Positions 33,708 to 42,580 of a stretch of DNA of 64,000 nt are shown here, one piece after another (the stretch's first letter is position 1; each line of letters begins with the position of its first letter). Origin of the DNA: Acidobacteriota bacterium. Lineage in GTDB: Bacteria > Acidobacteriota > Blastocatellia > Pyrinomonadales > Pyrinomonadaceae. Location of the stretch: positions 1 through 64,000 of the forward strand of contig JAKOVX010000103.1 in assembly GCA_029781855.1 (NCBI GenBank). Reading direction: 5' to 3'. Made by a program: the position numbers and the translations under genes. Under the pieces are notes generated by a model. It was not told the origin of the DNA. It saw nothing but the letters and a program-made list of their open reading frames with translations, and made no database searches.

Positions 33708-35393
33708 ATGCTTGTTTTTTTGCGATCCAAATCACTATTCGAGCCGCTTCGCAGGTCCATCATCGGGATGGCGTTTGGAGTTGCGTGTGCGGCCGCCATT
33801 TATGGACAGACGCCGACGCCAACGCCGGAACCGGATGAACCTATGCCGGTGGCGCCGTCATTCCCGACGTCATCGCGGCCGATGCCTTCGGCAGAACGGG
33901 TCGGGATCGACAACGCGGACCAACTCCCGCTCACGCTCGACCAAGCGATCGAGATGGCCCTCAAGAACAACAACGATATCGAGGCATCGAGAAAGGACGT
34001 AAAGATCGCCGATTTCAACCTGCGCGGAGCGAACGGCATATACGATCCACTGTTCAATTCGCAGACTTATTACGAATCCCGTACGACGCCGACCGCCTCG
34101 ACCATCGGCGGTGCGGTAAACGGAGCAGTGACGCAGCGGCAATTCTACGGCGACGTCGGCCTGTCCGGGTTTGTGCCGAAATTCGGCGGTTCGTACGACG
34201 TCATTTTCAACTCGTCGCGGCTATTTACGACAAACCGGAATGCGACGCTCAATCCGCAGTTCCCGTCCTCGATCGTTGCGACCTTTACGCAACCGCTTTT
34301 CAGAAATCGCCGGATCGACAATAATCGGCGTCTGATCGAGATCGCCAAAAAGAACACGAACCTCAGCGATTCTCAATTGCGTCAGAAAGCGATGGACACC
34401 GTGACCTCGGTCGAGCAGGCGTATTGGGACCTCGCGTCCGCGCTTCGCAACCTGCAGGTCGGGATGGATGCCCTAAAACAGGCCAAGGACCAACTGGAGA
34501 GCAATCAGCGGCAGGTCGCAAAGGGCGTGCTGGCACCGATCGAGATCGTCGCCGCCAACGCCCAGATAGCGTCATTCGAACAGGCTGTATTTGTCACACA
34601 GGAATCGGTCACGAGGGCGGAAAATACGCTCAAGACCCTGTTGCTTCCGGATCGAACTTCCGCGGAATGGCAGCGGCCGATCACGCCGGTTTCGCCGATC
34701 GTACAGGCTGTGCCGCAAATCGGCCTGGCCGATGCAATGACGGAGGCCCTCAAAAACCGCCCGGAACTGGAGCAGCTGGCAGTAAATGCCGAGATCAACA
34801 AAGTGAACCTTCGATTTTACCGGGATCAGACCAAACCGCAGATCGACCTGGTTGGCTCGTACACTGCGTCGGGACTCGCCGGAACGCGAAACCCGCTTTC
34901 GTCCGGATCCTCGAACGTTCCAATTAACCTGATCGGCGGCTATTTCAATTCACTAGGGAATCTGCTTCAGCAGGATTTTCCGACGTATCGAGCAGGCATC
35001 CAGATCTCGATCCCATGGCATAATCGGACCGCCGAGGCCAATCTCGGGCGGACGATCGTCGAAGGCGACAAGTTGAAAAATCAGACGGCCCAGCAGGAAC
35101 AGCTTGTTGAGGCAGATGTCCGAAATTCGCTCCAGGCACTGAGGTCGGCCGAAGCCAGGCTCACGTCGGCTACAGCCGCCCGTGAAGCGGCCGAGGAACT
35201 CTATTCGAGCGAGGAGCGCAAATTCCGCGGCGGCACGACCACTTTTTACCTGGTTGCCCAACGCCAGACCGACCTCTTGGTCGCACGGGCGAATGAGATC
35301 ATCGCCCGGACAAATCTCAATAAGGCAATCTCGGCGTTCAACCGTTCGATCGGCAAAACCCTCGACGTGAACAACGTCTCTGTAACTAAATAA
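33708..35393 (+). CDS. TolC-family outer-membrane efflux channel
   Basis: A 561-residue protein with signal peptide (IIGMAFGVACAAAIYGQ) and a Pro-Thr-rich N-terminal linker (TPTPTPEPDEPMP). Two repeats follow, with the TolC pattern: LTLDQAIEMALKNNNDIEASRKDVKIADFNLRGANG...SVEQAYWDLASALRNLQVGMDALKQAKDQL, and IGLADAMTEALKNRPELEQLAVNAEINKVNLRFYRDQTKP to LNKAISAFNRSIGKTL. It forms the trimeric outer-membrane duct for the pump encoded just upstream. I chose the ATG at 33708, 10 nt past the pump stop; an in-frame TTG at 33675 would overlap the pump gene. Confidence 0.92.
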   Translation: MLVFLRSKSLFEPLRRSIIGMAFGVACAAAIYGQTPTPTPEPDEPMPVAPSFPTSSRPMPSAERVGIDNADQLPLTLDQAIEMALKNNNDIEASRKDVKIADFNLRGANGIYDPLFNSQTYYESRTTPTASTIGGAVNGAVTQRQFYGDVGLSGFVPKFGGSYDVIFNSSRLFTTNRNATLNPQFPSSIVATFTQPLFRNRRIDNNRRLIEIAKKNTNLSDSQLRQKAMDTVTSVEQAYWDLASALRNLQVGMDALKQAKDQLESNQRQVAKGVLAPIEIVAANAQIASFEQAVFVTQESVTRAENTLKTLLLPDRTSAEWQRPITPVSPIVQAVPQIGLADAMTEALKNRPELEQLAVNAEINKVNLRFYRDQTKPQIDLVGSYTASGLAGTRNPLSSGSSNVPINLIGGYFNSLGNLLQQDFPTYRAGIQISIPWHNRTAEANLGRTIVEGDKLKNQTAQQEQLVEADVRNSLQALRSAEARLTSATAAREAAEELYSSEERKFRGGTTTFYLVAQRQTDLLVARANEIIARTNLNKAISAFNRSIGKTLDVNNVSVTK

Positions 35394-35427
35394 CCAGCTA
35401 AATTCGGTCCGCTCGAAGGCCTTTTCC

Positions 35428-35760
35428 TTACTTGCTCCCTTTTTGACGGCCGGACTTGGCAGCAACGTTCTGCCACGCCTCGCGCAGTGCTGCTCTAACC
35501 GCGTCTTCATCCGAATCGGCGAGATCAATGAGCGTTGCACCGCCGTCGCCCCATTTTCCCGACGCAGGCCGGAAAGCGGGATCGATCCGCTGGTATTCCT
35601 GTTGCTGGGTCGGCGTCAATTTGACCATTCCCCAAGTATTGTCTGGACCGATCGTCGCGAAGATCTTGCCCCCGACCCTAAAGTCAGGGTGGTTCATATG
35701 CGACCGTTCTTCCGTCTCGGGAAAGCCAAGTGCGAGTTCGCGAAATTCGTCTGCGTTCAT
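35428..35760 (-). CDS. MmcQ/YjbR-family DNA-binding-like protein
   Basis: A 110-residue protein: NADEFRELALGFPETEERSHMNHPDFRVGGKIFATI followed by WGMVKLTPTQQQEYQRIDPAFRPASGKWGDGGATLIDL and a helical end matches the MmcQ/YjbR fold (CyaY-like double wing). Members are called DNA-binding-like but their role is not established. The Met at 35760 begins the conserved region. It is convergent with the TolC gene and lies downstream of pilT and its terminator. Confidence 0.82.
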   Translation of the reverse strand: MNADEFRELALGFPETEERSHMNHPDFRVGGKIFATIGPDNTWGMVKLTPTQQQEYQRIDPAFRPASGKWGDGGATLIDLADSDEDAVRAALREAWQNVAAKSGRQKGSK

Positions 35761-35798
35761 AGGAGAAGTTCTAACACATTGCCCGACGGACATTCAAT

Positions 35799-35832
35799 GA
35801 AAAATGGCGCCGGAATGATGTGTTCCGACGCC
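35799..35832 (-). terminator. Intrinsic terminator of pilT
   Basis: On the minus strand GGCGTCGGAA-N7-TTCCGGCGCC (35806-35832; one G-U pair) is followed by ATTTTTC. It lies 25 bp past the pilT stop. Confidence 0.75.
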
Positions 35833-35856
35833 TGACCAATGTAATTACCGGTCGAT

Positions 35857-37746
35857 CTAGAGCGTGAATCCGCCCTTGGTAAGCATCGACTCAAAAGCCG
35901 GTTTGTCGACGGCCTTTTGATAGGCGTCAGCAGGTTCGACCGTACCGTTTTCTACGTGTTCGTATAGAGCGTCGTTGAGCATCACCATTCCGAGCGACTT
36001 ACCGGTCTGCATCGCCGACGGGATCTGGAAGGTCTTGCCCTCGCGGATCAGGTTGCTGATGGCCGGCGTGACGATCAGTACCTCGAGGGCTGCGACGCGG
36101 CCGCCGCCTTTCTTGGGCAGCAGTGTTTGAGCAATGACGCCCTTGAGCGATTCCGAAAGCATCACGCGGATCTGCTGCTGACGGTCGGCAGGGAACTGGT
36201 CGATTATGCGGTCAACAGTCGAAGCGGCCGTTGTCGTATGCAGGGTGCCGAAGACGAGGTGGCCGGTCTCCGCCGTTTCGATCGCGATCGAAATAGTCTC
36301 GAGGTCACGCATTTCGCCGACGAGCACGATGTCCGGATCCTCGCGAAGTGCGGCACGCAACGCCTGTTTGAAGCCGTTGGTATGATTGTGGACCTCACGC
36401 TGATTTACGAGGCATTTCTGGTTCTCGTGAACGAATTCGATCGGATCCTCGATCGTGATTATGTGTTCTTCGCGGTTCTTGTTGATCGAGTCGACCATCG
36501 CGCAGAGCGTCGTCGATTTGCCGGAACCAGTCGGGCCGGTCACGACGACAAGGCCCTTCGACAAGGTGCAAAGGTCCATTATCGCTTTCGAAAGGCCAAG
36601 CTGCTCGGCGGTCAGGATCTTGGTCGGGATGATCCTGAAGACGGCACCCATACCCTTGCGATCCATAAAAATGTTGCAGCGAAAGCGAGCGAGGCCCGGG
36701 ATCTCGTAGGCGAAGTCGGTATCACGCCGTTCGGCGAATTCCTCTTGATTCTTCGCGGGCATTATCGAGGTCAGCATTTCCTCCATCGACTCGGCGGTTA
36801 GCACCGGCTCGTCGGATTCGAGGACCGCCATCTTACCGTCTTTGCGGACCATCGGAGGCATACTAACAGACATATGAAGGTCAGAAGCGCCTAGTTCGGA
36901 CATCTTCTGGAATAACATGTCCATACGGTTCTGCAAATGTCCGTTCGGTACGGCTGCAACAAACTCTGCTTTGGGCGGCTTTGCGGGCGGAGCTGGTTCC
37001 ACCGGACGAGGCGGTGGAACCGCGGATAGAGGTTCGGACGACGGAATGAGTTCTTCGGGCTCGGCAACCGCTCCTAAACTGTAATCGGTATCCGCGTCGA
37101 TCCGGTCACCCGGCGGCTCGTAGGCGGAAGTTGGCGAAAACACGGTCGCAAACTCCGGGTCGTTTACCGGGACCAATTCGATCGGCGGCCCTGTCGGCAA
37201 GCTTGCTTCGACGGCTTCTGCAGGCGATGATTCCGGGATGAGTACCTCGGGGTACATCGAGATAGGTTCAAATTCCGGTTCGTACTCTCTGCCGGCAGAC
37301 GGGCTTTCCAAGGTGAAAAGATCTGCTCCCGACGGCGGAGTAGCTATGGTTTCGGACTGGACTGGCGGAACCGGTGCACTGTCGGTGTTGACAGCCAGCA
37401 GATCCTCCGGCGGATCGGCGTCCGGTGGTGACGGCCTTGCGTCGCTAAGCATAGGCCGGATCGTTACGTTAAATCCGGCGGGCGATTTCTGTACATAAAA
37501 GCCAAAATTGCCGGCATTGTGCTGGTGGACGAATTCGATCTCGGAACTGCTCGGCAGGGCCGCCTTAACATCGGGCGGGATCAGCGGAAAAACCATCATG
37601 CTGATGTGGGTTCCCAGCACCGGCGTGTTTGAAACGTCCGTCCTTTTGTTGCCGGAGACTAGATACGGCCTGACATCCGGCTCGAGATGCAACTCTTCGC
37701 TGCACGTCGACATTAGGAGTTGGAGATATTCGTTTAGCTTTTCCAT
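35857..37746 (-). CDS. pilT: Type IV pilus retraction ATPase PilT with duplicated N-domain
   Basis: A 629-residue protein; ordinary PilT is about 350. The C-terminal 360 residues are PilT: N2 PAS-like domain (about 273-375, MSELGASDLHMSVSMPPMVRKDGKM), Walker A GPTGSGKST (404-412), Walker B DIVLVGEMRD (472-481), His box GHLVFGTLHT (495-504) and AISNLIREG (562-570), matching the PilT-specific AIRNLIRE motif. Residues 1-98 look like a second, degenerate copy of the PAS-like N2 domain (TCSEELHLEPDVRPYLVSGNKRT; GNFGFYVQKSPAGFNVTIRPM), joined by a Pro/Glu/Ser-rich disordered linker (about 100-270). The ATPase should depolymerise pilin and power twitching; the N-terminal part may bind a regulator. 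No other pilus gene is in the window. Confidence 0.93.
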   Translation of the reverse strand: MEKLNEYLQLLMSTCSEELHLEPDVRPYLVSGNKRTDVSNTPVLGTHISMMVFPLIPPDVKAALPSSSEIEFVHQHNAGNFGFYVQKSPAGFNVTIRPMLSDARPSPPDADPPEDLLAVNTDSAPVPPVQSETIATPPSGADLFTLESPSAGREYEPEFEPISMYPEVLIPESSPAEAVEASLPTGPPIELVPVNDPEFATVFSPTSAYEPPGDRIDADTDYSLGAVAEPEELIPSSEPLSAVPPPRPVEPAPPAKPPKAEFVAAVPNGHLQNRMDMLFQKMSELGASDLHMSVSMPPMVRKDGKMAVLESDEPVLTAESMEEMLTSIMPAKNQEEFAERRDTDFAYEIPGLARFRCNIFMDRKGMGAVFRIIPTKILTAEQLGLSKAIMDLCTLSKGLVVVTGPTGSGKSTTLCAMVDSINKNREEHIITIEDPIEFVHENQKCLVNQREVHNHTNGFKQALRAALREDPDIVLVGEMRDLETISIAIETAETGHLVFGTLHTTTAASTVDRIIDQFPADRQQQIRVMLSESLKGVIAQTLLPKKGGGRVAALEVLIVTPAISNLIREGKTFQIPSAMQTGKSLGMVMLNDALYEHVENGTVEPADAYQKAVDKPAFESMLTKGGFTL

Positions 37747-37860
37747 AGATCGGATCGGATATTAACGCTGAAGCCGGTTTGGCGTGGTCGGAGATCGGGA
37801 GGGGCCCAGGCTTCGGGGGCCACAAAGGAAAAGATACCATAGTTCAACAGTGTTTGTCAG

Positions 37861-37889
37861 TAAAAAATTTGAGCGGGTGCCTCAAGTTT
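37861..37889 (-). terminator. Likely intrinsic terminator of mutA
   Basis: On the minus strand TTGAG-N7-CTCAA (37869-37885) is followed by ATTTTTTA. Short stem but good U-run, about 20 bp past the mutA stop. Confidence 0.55.
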
Positions 37890-37907
37890 TGCGATGCAGA
37901 TACCCGA

Positions 37908-39503
37908 TCAGACGGTGAGCGATTCGCGATATTCGCCCCAAACTTTACGGAGCCGATGACTGATCTCGCCGACCGTAACATACGCCTCTACAGCATTTAG
38001 GATGTGCGGCAGGAGATTTTCTTCGTTCGCGGCAGCATCTTCGATCGCGGCCAGACAGCTGTCGGCGGTGACGGCATCGCGTTTCTCACGGATGGCGCGG
38101 AGGCGAGCGACCTGTTCGCGTTCTATACGGTCGTCGACCTTGAGTATCGGGATCGGCAATTCCTCGTCGGTCTGAAACTTATTGACGCCCACGACAATGG
38201 CGTCCTCGCGTTCGACGGCACGCTGGTAGTTGTAGGCGGCGTCCTGAATTTCGTTCTGCACATAACCGGTCTCGATCGCCCGGAGCATTCCGCCCATCGC
38301 GTCGATCTTTTCGATGTAATCGACGGCCGCTTGTTCAAGCTGTGTCGTCAGTTCCTCAATGGCGTAGCTGCCGGCAAGCGGATCGACCGTATCGGCGACA
38401 CCGGATTCGTGGGCGATGACCTGCTGGGTACGAAGAGCGACGGTCGCGGCGTGTTCGGTCGGGAGGCTAAGGGCCTCGTCCATCGAGTTGGTGTGCAGGC
38501 TCTGCGTGCCGCCGAGAACGGCGGCGAGTGCCTGGATCGTCGTTCGTACAACGTTGACCTCAGGCTGCTGCGCCGTCAGCGTCGAACCGGCTGTCTGCGT
38601 GTGAAAGCGGAGCATCATCGACTTCGGGTCTTTAGCGCCAAACCGCTCCTTCATTATCCGTGCCCAGAGGCGTCGGGCGGCGCGGAATTTGGCGATCTCC
38701 TCGAGCAAATTGTTGTGCGAATTGAAGAAGAACGACAGTCGCGGGGCGAAATCGTCGACCTTCAACCCGACGCTGATCGCGGCGTCGACGTAACAAATGC
38801 CGTCAGCGAGAGTGAACGCGATCTCCTGAGCGGCGGTCGAGCCGGCCTCGCGAATGTGATAGCCGGATATGGATATCGTGTTCCAGTTCGGCACCTCGGC
38901 TGCACAAAACGCGAACGTGTCGGTGATCAGACGGAGGCTCGGTTTCGGCGGATAAATATAGGTGCCGCGGGCGATGTATTCCTTGAGGATGTCGTTCTGG
39001 ATCGTGCCTGACACCTTGTCAAAGGCGACATTTTGCTTGCGGGCGACTGCCAGATAGAGGCACAAAAGCGTTGATGCCGTTGAGTTTATCGTCATCGACG
39101 TCGACACGCGGTCGAGCGGGATGCCATCGAACAATGTCAGCATGTCATCCAGGCTGTCGATCGCGACGCCGACCTTGCCGACCTCGCCGGCCGAGAGCGG
39201 ATCGTCGGAATCGAGCCCGATCTGTGTCGGCAGGTCAAAGGCGACGCTCAGCCCGGTCGTGCCCTGCGAAAGCAGGTATTTGTAACGCTCGTTCGACTCG
39301 TCTGCGGTCGCAAAACCGGCGTACTGCCGCATCGTCCAAAACCGGCCGCGATAAAGGTCCTTGCGAACAGCACGCGTGTATGGAAACTGACCGGGCTCGC
39401 CAAGATCAAGGCCGTAATCGACCGGCGTCGTGTTCTCGGGATTGAAATCATTGGGCAGTTCGATACCCGACGAGGTCTCAAATTTCTCGCGTCGCTGAGC
39501 CAT
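37908..39503 (-). CDS. mutA: Methylmalonyl-CoA mutase, catalytic subunit without B12 domain
   Basis: A 531-residue protein covering only the TIM-barrel substrate domain: [51 protein letters not shown], then [64 protein letters not shown] and [34 protein letters not shown]. These are the mutase substrate- and cofactor-facing blocks. It lacks the C-terminal cobalamin-binding DxHxxG domain, so it needs a separate small subunit, as in many bacteria and archaea; that gene is not in the window. Interconverts methylmalonyl-CoA and succinyl-CoA. Its partners mce and meaB lie at 54-55.5 kb. Confidence 0.92.
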   Translation of the reverse strand: MAQRREKFETSSGIELPNDFNPENTTPVDYGLDLGEPGQFPYTRAVRKDLYRGRFWTMRQYAGFATADESNERYKYLLSQGTTGLSVAFDLPTQIGLDSDDPLSAGEVGKVGVAIDSLDDMLTLFDGIPLDRVSTSMTINSTASTLLCLYLAVARKQNVAFDKVSGTIQNDILKEYIARGTYIYPPKPSLRLITDTFAFCAAEVPNWNTISISGYHIREAGSTAAQEIAFTLADGICYVDAAISVGLKVDDFAPRLSFFFNSHNNLLEEIAKFRAARRLWARIMKERFGAKDPKSMMLRFHTQTAGSTLTAQQPEVNVVRTTIQALAAVLGGTQSLHTNSMDEALSLPTEHAATVALRTQQVIAHESGVADTVDPLAGSYAIEELTTQLEQAAVDYIEKIDAMGGMLRAIETGYVQNEIQDAAYNYQRAVEREDAIVVGVNKFQTDEELPIPILKVDDRIEREQVARLRAIREKRDAVTADSCLAAIEDAAANEENLLPHILNAVEAYVTVGEISHRLRKVWGEYRESLTV

Positions 39504-39916
39504 AACATGAACAGATTAGCATAGGAGCATGAGAATCGGCATTTGTCCCATTTCCGAGGCTTGTCCCAGCCCTGTCCCGCACCCTAGTGGGACAAATAAC
39601 CATATCCATTTGCACCAGTTACAAAGAATATCACGCTTATTTTCGCAGTTTTTTAAAAAAATATTCTGCATGGTGGCCCGTGGTGGTAAACGCTGCTAAT
39701 AATACAGTTACGCCCATACATGTGAATTTCGCCGCCGATGTAAGTTCGGACATAATCCGCGACCTGTGACGGCTATCTGCAATTCAATTTTCAAAGACCG
39801 AGGACTACAATCCAATTATAGCACAGCGTACTGTCAGTAATTCATTGTTTTACGTATGCGACAACGCGGAGGCCGAATACTGCTTTTGACTAACGAATGC
39901 GGCTCGCATAGCATCA
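39504..39916. other. Divergent intergenic region with TGTCCC operator-like repeats
   Basis: About 410 bp between mutA (minus) and the plus-strand gene at 39917. Near the mutA side is a palindromic TGTCCC cluster (39541-39597). The rest is AT-richer (39600-39700, including a T6/A7 run) with no gene seen. Confidence 0.55.
39541..39597. promoter_or_regulatory. TGTCCC motif cluster with 9 bp inverted arms
   Basis: TGTCCC occurs at 39544, 39562 and 39573 and inverted as GGGACA at 39589-39594. The outer arms ATTTGTCCC (39541-39549) and GGGACAAAT (39589-39597) are perfect 9 bp inverted repeats, and 39573-39594 is a tighter TGTCCC-N10-GGGACA palindrome. This looks like a multi-site operator for a dimeric or activator protein 40-95 bp upstream of the mutA start. 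Regulator unknown. Confidence 0.5.
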
Positions 39917-40612
39917 ATGTATCGAGGCGGCCGAAACTTGAACTATTACAACTATTTCACAGAGATCGAAGACACGTTCATCAGGCGGCGGGGCAAGAAT
40001 CTGTTCGTGAGCCCGCTCGATTGGGCGTTGATCGAGACGTGGCAGGATCGCGGGATACCGCTGCACATCGTGATCCGGGCGATCGAGTCGGTCTTCGACG
40101 TTTACGACAAGCAGCCGGCCGGAACGCGGTCGATCAAGAGCCTTTTCTACTGTCGCGAAGAGATCGAGGTGCAGTACGCCGAGTGGATGCGATCGCAGGC
40201 AGGGAAGTCGGCCGGAGCCGCAGCGGACGGAGATACCGCGTTCTCGGCGGACGCGATCCGCGAGCACATATCATCAGCGATGGAGAAGCTCAGGTCGATC
40301 GACATCGCGGTTTTACGGGAGGAGATCGGACGTGCCGTCGCACGGCTCGAGGAGCTGAATGCGAATCTCGGCGACGACTTTGAGCAGATCGACGGGACGC
40401 TCGGCGATATCGAGAAATTGCTCGACCGGGGTTTGCAATCCAATTGGGAAAAGGAGCATCTAAAACGTTTGGAGAAAGAGATCGCGGGCCAGCTCAAAGA
40501 ATATAAGGCGTCGATGGAACCGGCCGCATACAAGCAGACGTTCGACCTGATGCTGCTAAAACGGCTTCGCGAAGAGGCCGGCATTCCGCGTCTCGGGCTG
40601 TTTTACCTATGA
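39917..40612 (+). CDS. Conserved-looking protein with C-terminal coiled coil, unknown
   Basis: A 231-residue soluble protein. The N-terminal 75 residues form a compact domain (YFTEIEDTFIRRRGKNLFVSPLDWALIETWQDRGIPLHIVIRAIESVFDVYD), followed by an Ala/Gly-rich linker and a long heptad-rich helix (about 110-205; SSAMEKLRSIDIAVLREEIGRAVARLEELNANLGDDF...KRLEKEIAGQLKEYKAS). The arrangement resembles a protein I associate with acidobacterial genomes, but no function is known to me. First gene of an overlapping operon: its TGA overlaps the next ATG (ATGA), and rlmD follows that. Confidence 0.65.
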   Translation: MYRGGRNLNYYNYFTEIEDTFIRRRGKNLFVSPLDWALIETWQDRGIPLHIVIRAIESVFDVYDKQPAGTRSIKSLFYCREEIEVQYAEWMRSQAGKSAGAAADGDTAFSADAIREHISSAMEKLRSIDIAVLREEIGRAVARLEELNANLGDDFEQIDGTLGDIEKLLDRGLQSNWEKEHLKRLEKEIAGQLKEYKASMEPAAYKQTFDLMLLKRLREEAGIPRLGLFYL

Positions 40613-41319
40613 AGAAGTCTATCGGAGTCGTATTAATATCGGTTATTGCAGTGTCGGCGGCTTTCACCCAAACGAAGGCACGTCCGAAGCCCCGGCCAAA
40701 GCCCACGCCTGCCGCATCAAAGCCGGCTGGTAAAGCGGCGCCTGTCTCCGAACTTGAGAAAGGATACGTGGTTGGGCGAACGTATACCAATGGAAAATTT
40801 CGGTTCGAGATCGTTTTTCCGGACACGTGGCTGATACCGGATGACGATTTCGAAGCGTACATGAAATCGAAAGGGTATGACCTGAGCCTCAGGGCCCCGG
40901 ATTCGCTGGCGCCGCAGGACAAGGCTGCCGTCAACAAGGCCGCCAAGAATGTGACGGTCCTGCTTACCGCGTATCGCTCACTGCCCGGGACGACGAATAA
41001 TGCGATAATGAGAGTTTCGGTCGAGGACCTGTCCGCCAATCCGCAGATAAAGGACGCGGTCGATTATTTCGACGCGATCAGGGCGACGTTCAAAGCGATC
41101 AAGCTGCCGGTGGACTTTCAGTATTCTGAGACCCAGGCTGAAAAGTTGGGCACGATGCAGTTCGCGTATTTGGATACCGCGTCAAGCGCCGGAAAAAAGA
41201 GGATGTACGCGACGGTTCGCGATGGATTTGCAATAATGTTCACACTCTCGTACACGGCGGATGACGATCTGACGACGATGCGGCGGATACTCGAAGAAGG
41301 GAACTTCAACCTTAAATGA
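40609..41319 (+). CDS. Secreted protein of unknown function
   Basis: A 236-residue protein with a short signal peptide (KSIGVVLISVIAVSAAFTQ) and a basic Pro/Ala/Lys linker (KARPKPRPKPTPAASKPAGKAAP, about 22-44). The mature domain (YTNGKFRFEIVFPDTWLIPDDDFEAYMKSKGYDLSL...QTAYRSLPGT-like strands, TVRDGFAIMFTLSYTADDDLTTMRRILEEGNF) resembles the PsbP/DUF1795 type of secreted beta-sheet proteins. ATGA overlaps at both ends with neighbours indicate co-translation with the coiled-coil protein and RlmD. Confidence 0.65.
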   Translation: MKKSIGVVLISVIAVSAAFTQTKARPKPRPKPTPAASKPAGKAAPVSELEKGYVVGRTYTNGKFRFEIVFPDTWLIPDDDFEAYMKSKGYDLSLRAPDSLAPQDKAAVNKAAKNVTVLLTAYRSLPGTTNNAIMRVSVEDLSANPQIKDAVDYFDAIRATFKAIKLPVDFQYSETQAEKLGTMQFAYLDTASSAGKKRMYATVRDGFAIMFTLSYTADDDLTTMRRILEEGNFNLK

Positions 41320-42512
41320 CAATTGAAAACAAGCCGTATTCGGTCGGAGACGAACTCCAGGTCCGGATCGAAAAGATCGTGCCGCGCGGCCTCGGGCTCG
41401 CGTTTGCAGAAAGATTGACAATTTTCGTTCCACTCGCCGCCGCCGGCGATCAGGTGCGGGTGAAGATCAACGAATTGAAAAAGCGGACCGCGTTTGCCGA
41501 GATCGTCGAGGTGCTCGAGCCTTCGCCTGACCGTGTCACGCCGCCGTGCCAATATTTCGGCATTTGCGGCGGGTGCGACTTCCAGCAACTAAGTTACCAA
41601 GCCCAGCTTTCGGCCAAGGTCGCGATCATTCGCGACTGCTTGCAGCGGATCGGCAAGGTCGAATTTGAGGGCGAGATCAAGATAATTCCGAGCCCGCAGC
41701 CGCTCGGCTACCGATCAAGGGCAAAATGGCACGCCGATCGTGACGGCAAAAAGTTCGGCTATTACGGCCGCTACTCGCACGATGTCGTTGACGTTGGGCG
41801 CTGCCCGATCCTGACGCCGACACTTCAAAATGAGTTGACGCGTCTGAGGTCCTCGCTCGAATGGGACACGATGTGGAACGACCGGCTTGAGATCGAAGCG
41901 GCAAGCGGCGACGGCGAACAGGTGTCGGTCTATTCGGCGGAGTTATTGGAGCAGACGGCCGAGATATCGTTCACCGCCCACGAGGAGAAGTATTCGTTCT
42001 CGGCACGGAGCTTCTTTCAGGGCAACCAGCTCCTTATCGGCGAACTGATCGACGCGGCTCTCGGATCGTCGAACGGCAATAAGGCACTTGACCTGTATTG
42101 CGGCGTCGGGCTTTTCGCGTTGCCGATGGCTCGCCGGTTCGCACAGGTTATCGGCGTTGAGGGAAACAGTGACGCGGTGGGCTTCGCCAGAAAGAACGCC
42201 CGTGCCGCCGGCCTCGAAAACGTGAATTTTGTCGCCCGCAGCGTTGGTGAATACCTCGAAAGCCACGAACTCAAAGACACTGACTTTTTACTGCTCGATC
42301 CGCCGCGTTCCGGAACAGAGAAGCACGCGATCCGCGACATCGCCCGCCTGAGGCCGAAACAGATCGCATACATTTCGTGCGAGCCGTCGATCCTCGCCCG
42401 CGATCTCGCCGTGTTGACGGCCGCCGGTTACACGATCGAAACGATCACCGCACTCGATCTGTTTCCGCAAACACATCACGTCGAAACCGTTGTGAGGCTG
42501 AAGGCGAATTAG
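41316..42512 (+). CDS. rlmD: 23S rRNA (uracil-5-)-methyltransferase RlmD/RumA-like
   Basis: A 398-residue class I methyltransferase. An N-terminal TRAM beta-barrel (about 5-65) is followed by the [4Fe-4S] ligands C78, C84 and C87 (PPCQYFGICGGCDFQ) and C163 (VDVGRCPI), as in RumA. The SAM-binding loop is KALDLYCGVGLFALPMA, LLDPPRSGTEKHA is motif IV, and YISCEPSILARDLA holds the catalytic Cys that attacks uracil C6. Methylates U1939 or a related uracil of 23S rRNA, or tRNA in some homologues. Its ATG overlaps the previous stop. Confidence 0.9.
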   Translation: MTIENKPYSVGDELQVRIEKIVPRGLGLAFAERLTIFVPLAAAGDQVRVKINELKKRTAFAEIVEVLEPSPDRVTPPCQYFGICGGCDFQQLSYQAQLSAKVAIIRDCLQRIGKVEFEGEIKIIPSPQPLGYRSRAKWHADRDGKKFGYYGRYSHDVVDVGRCPILTPTLQNELTRLRSSLEWDTMWNDRLEIEAASGDGEQVSVYSAELLEQTAEISFTAHEEKYSFSARSFFQGNQLLIGELIDAALGSSNGNKALDLYCGVGLFALPMARRFAQVIGVEGNSDAVGFARKNARAAGLENVNFVARSVGEYLESHELKDTDFLLLDPPRSGTEKHAIRDIARLRPKQIAYISCEPSILARDLAVLTAAGYTIETITALDLFPQTHHVETVVRLKAN

Positions 42513-42580
42513 ACATTCTGCACTACGCGGAACTATTTGTTGGAAAATCGCGTAAGTTTCGCATAGACTTTAATTAATTT

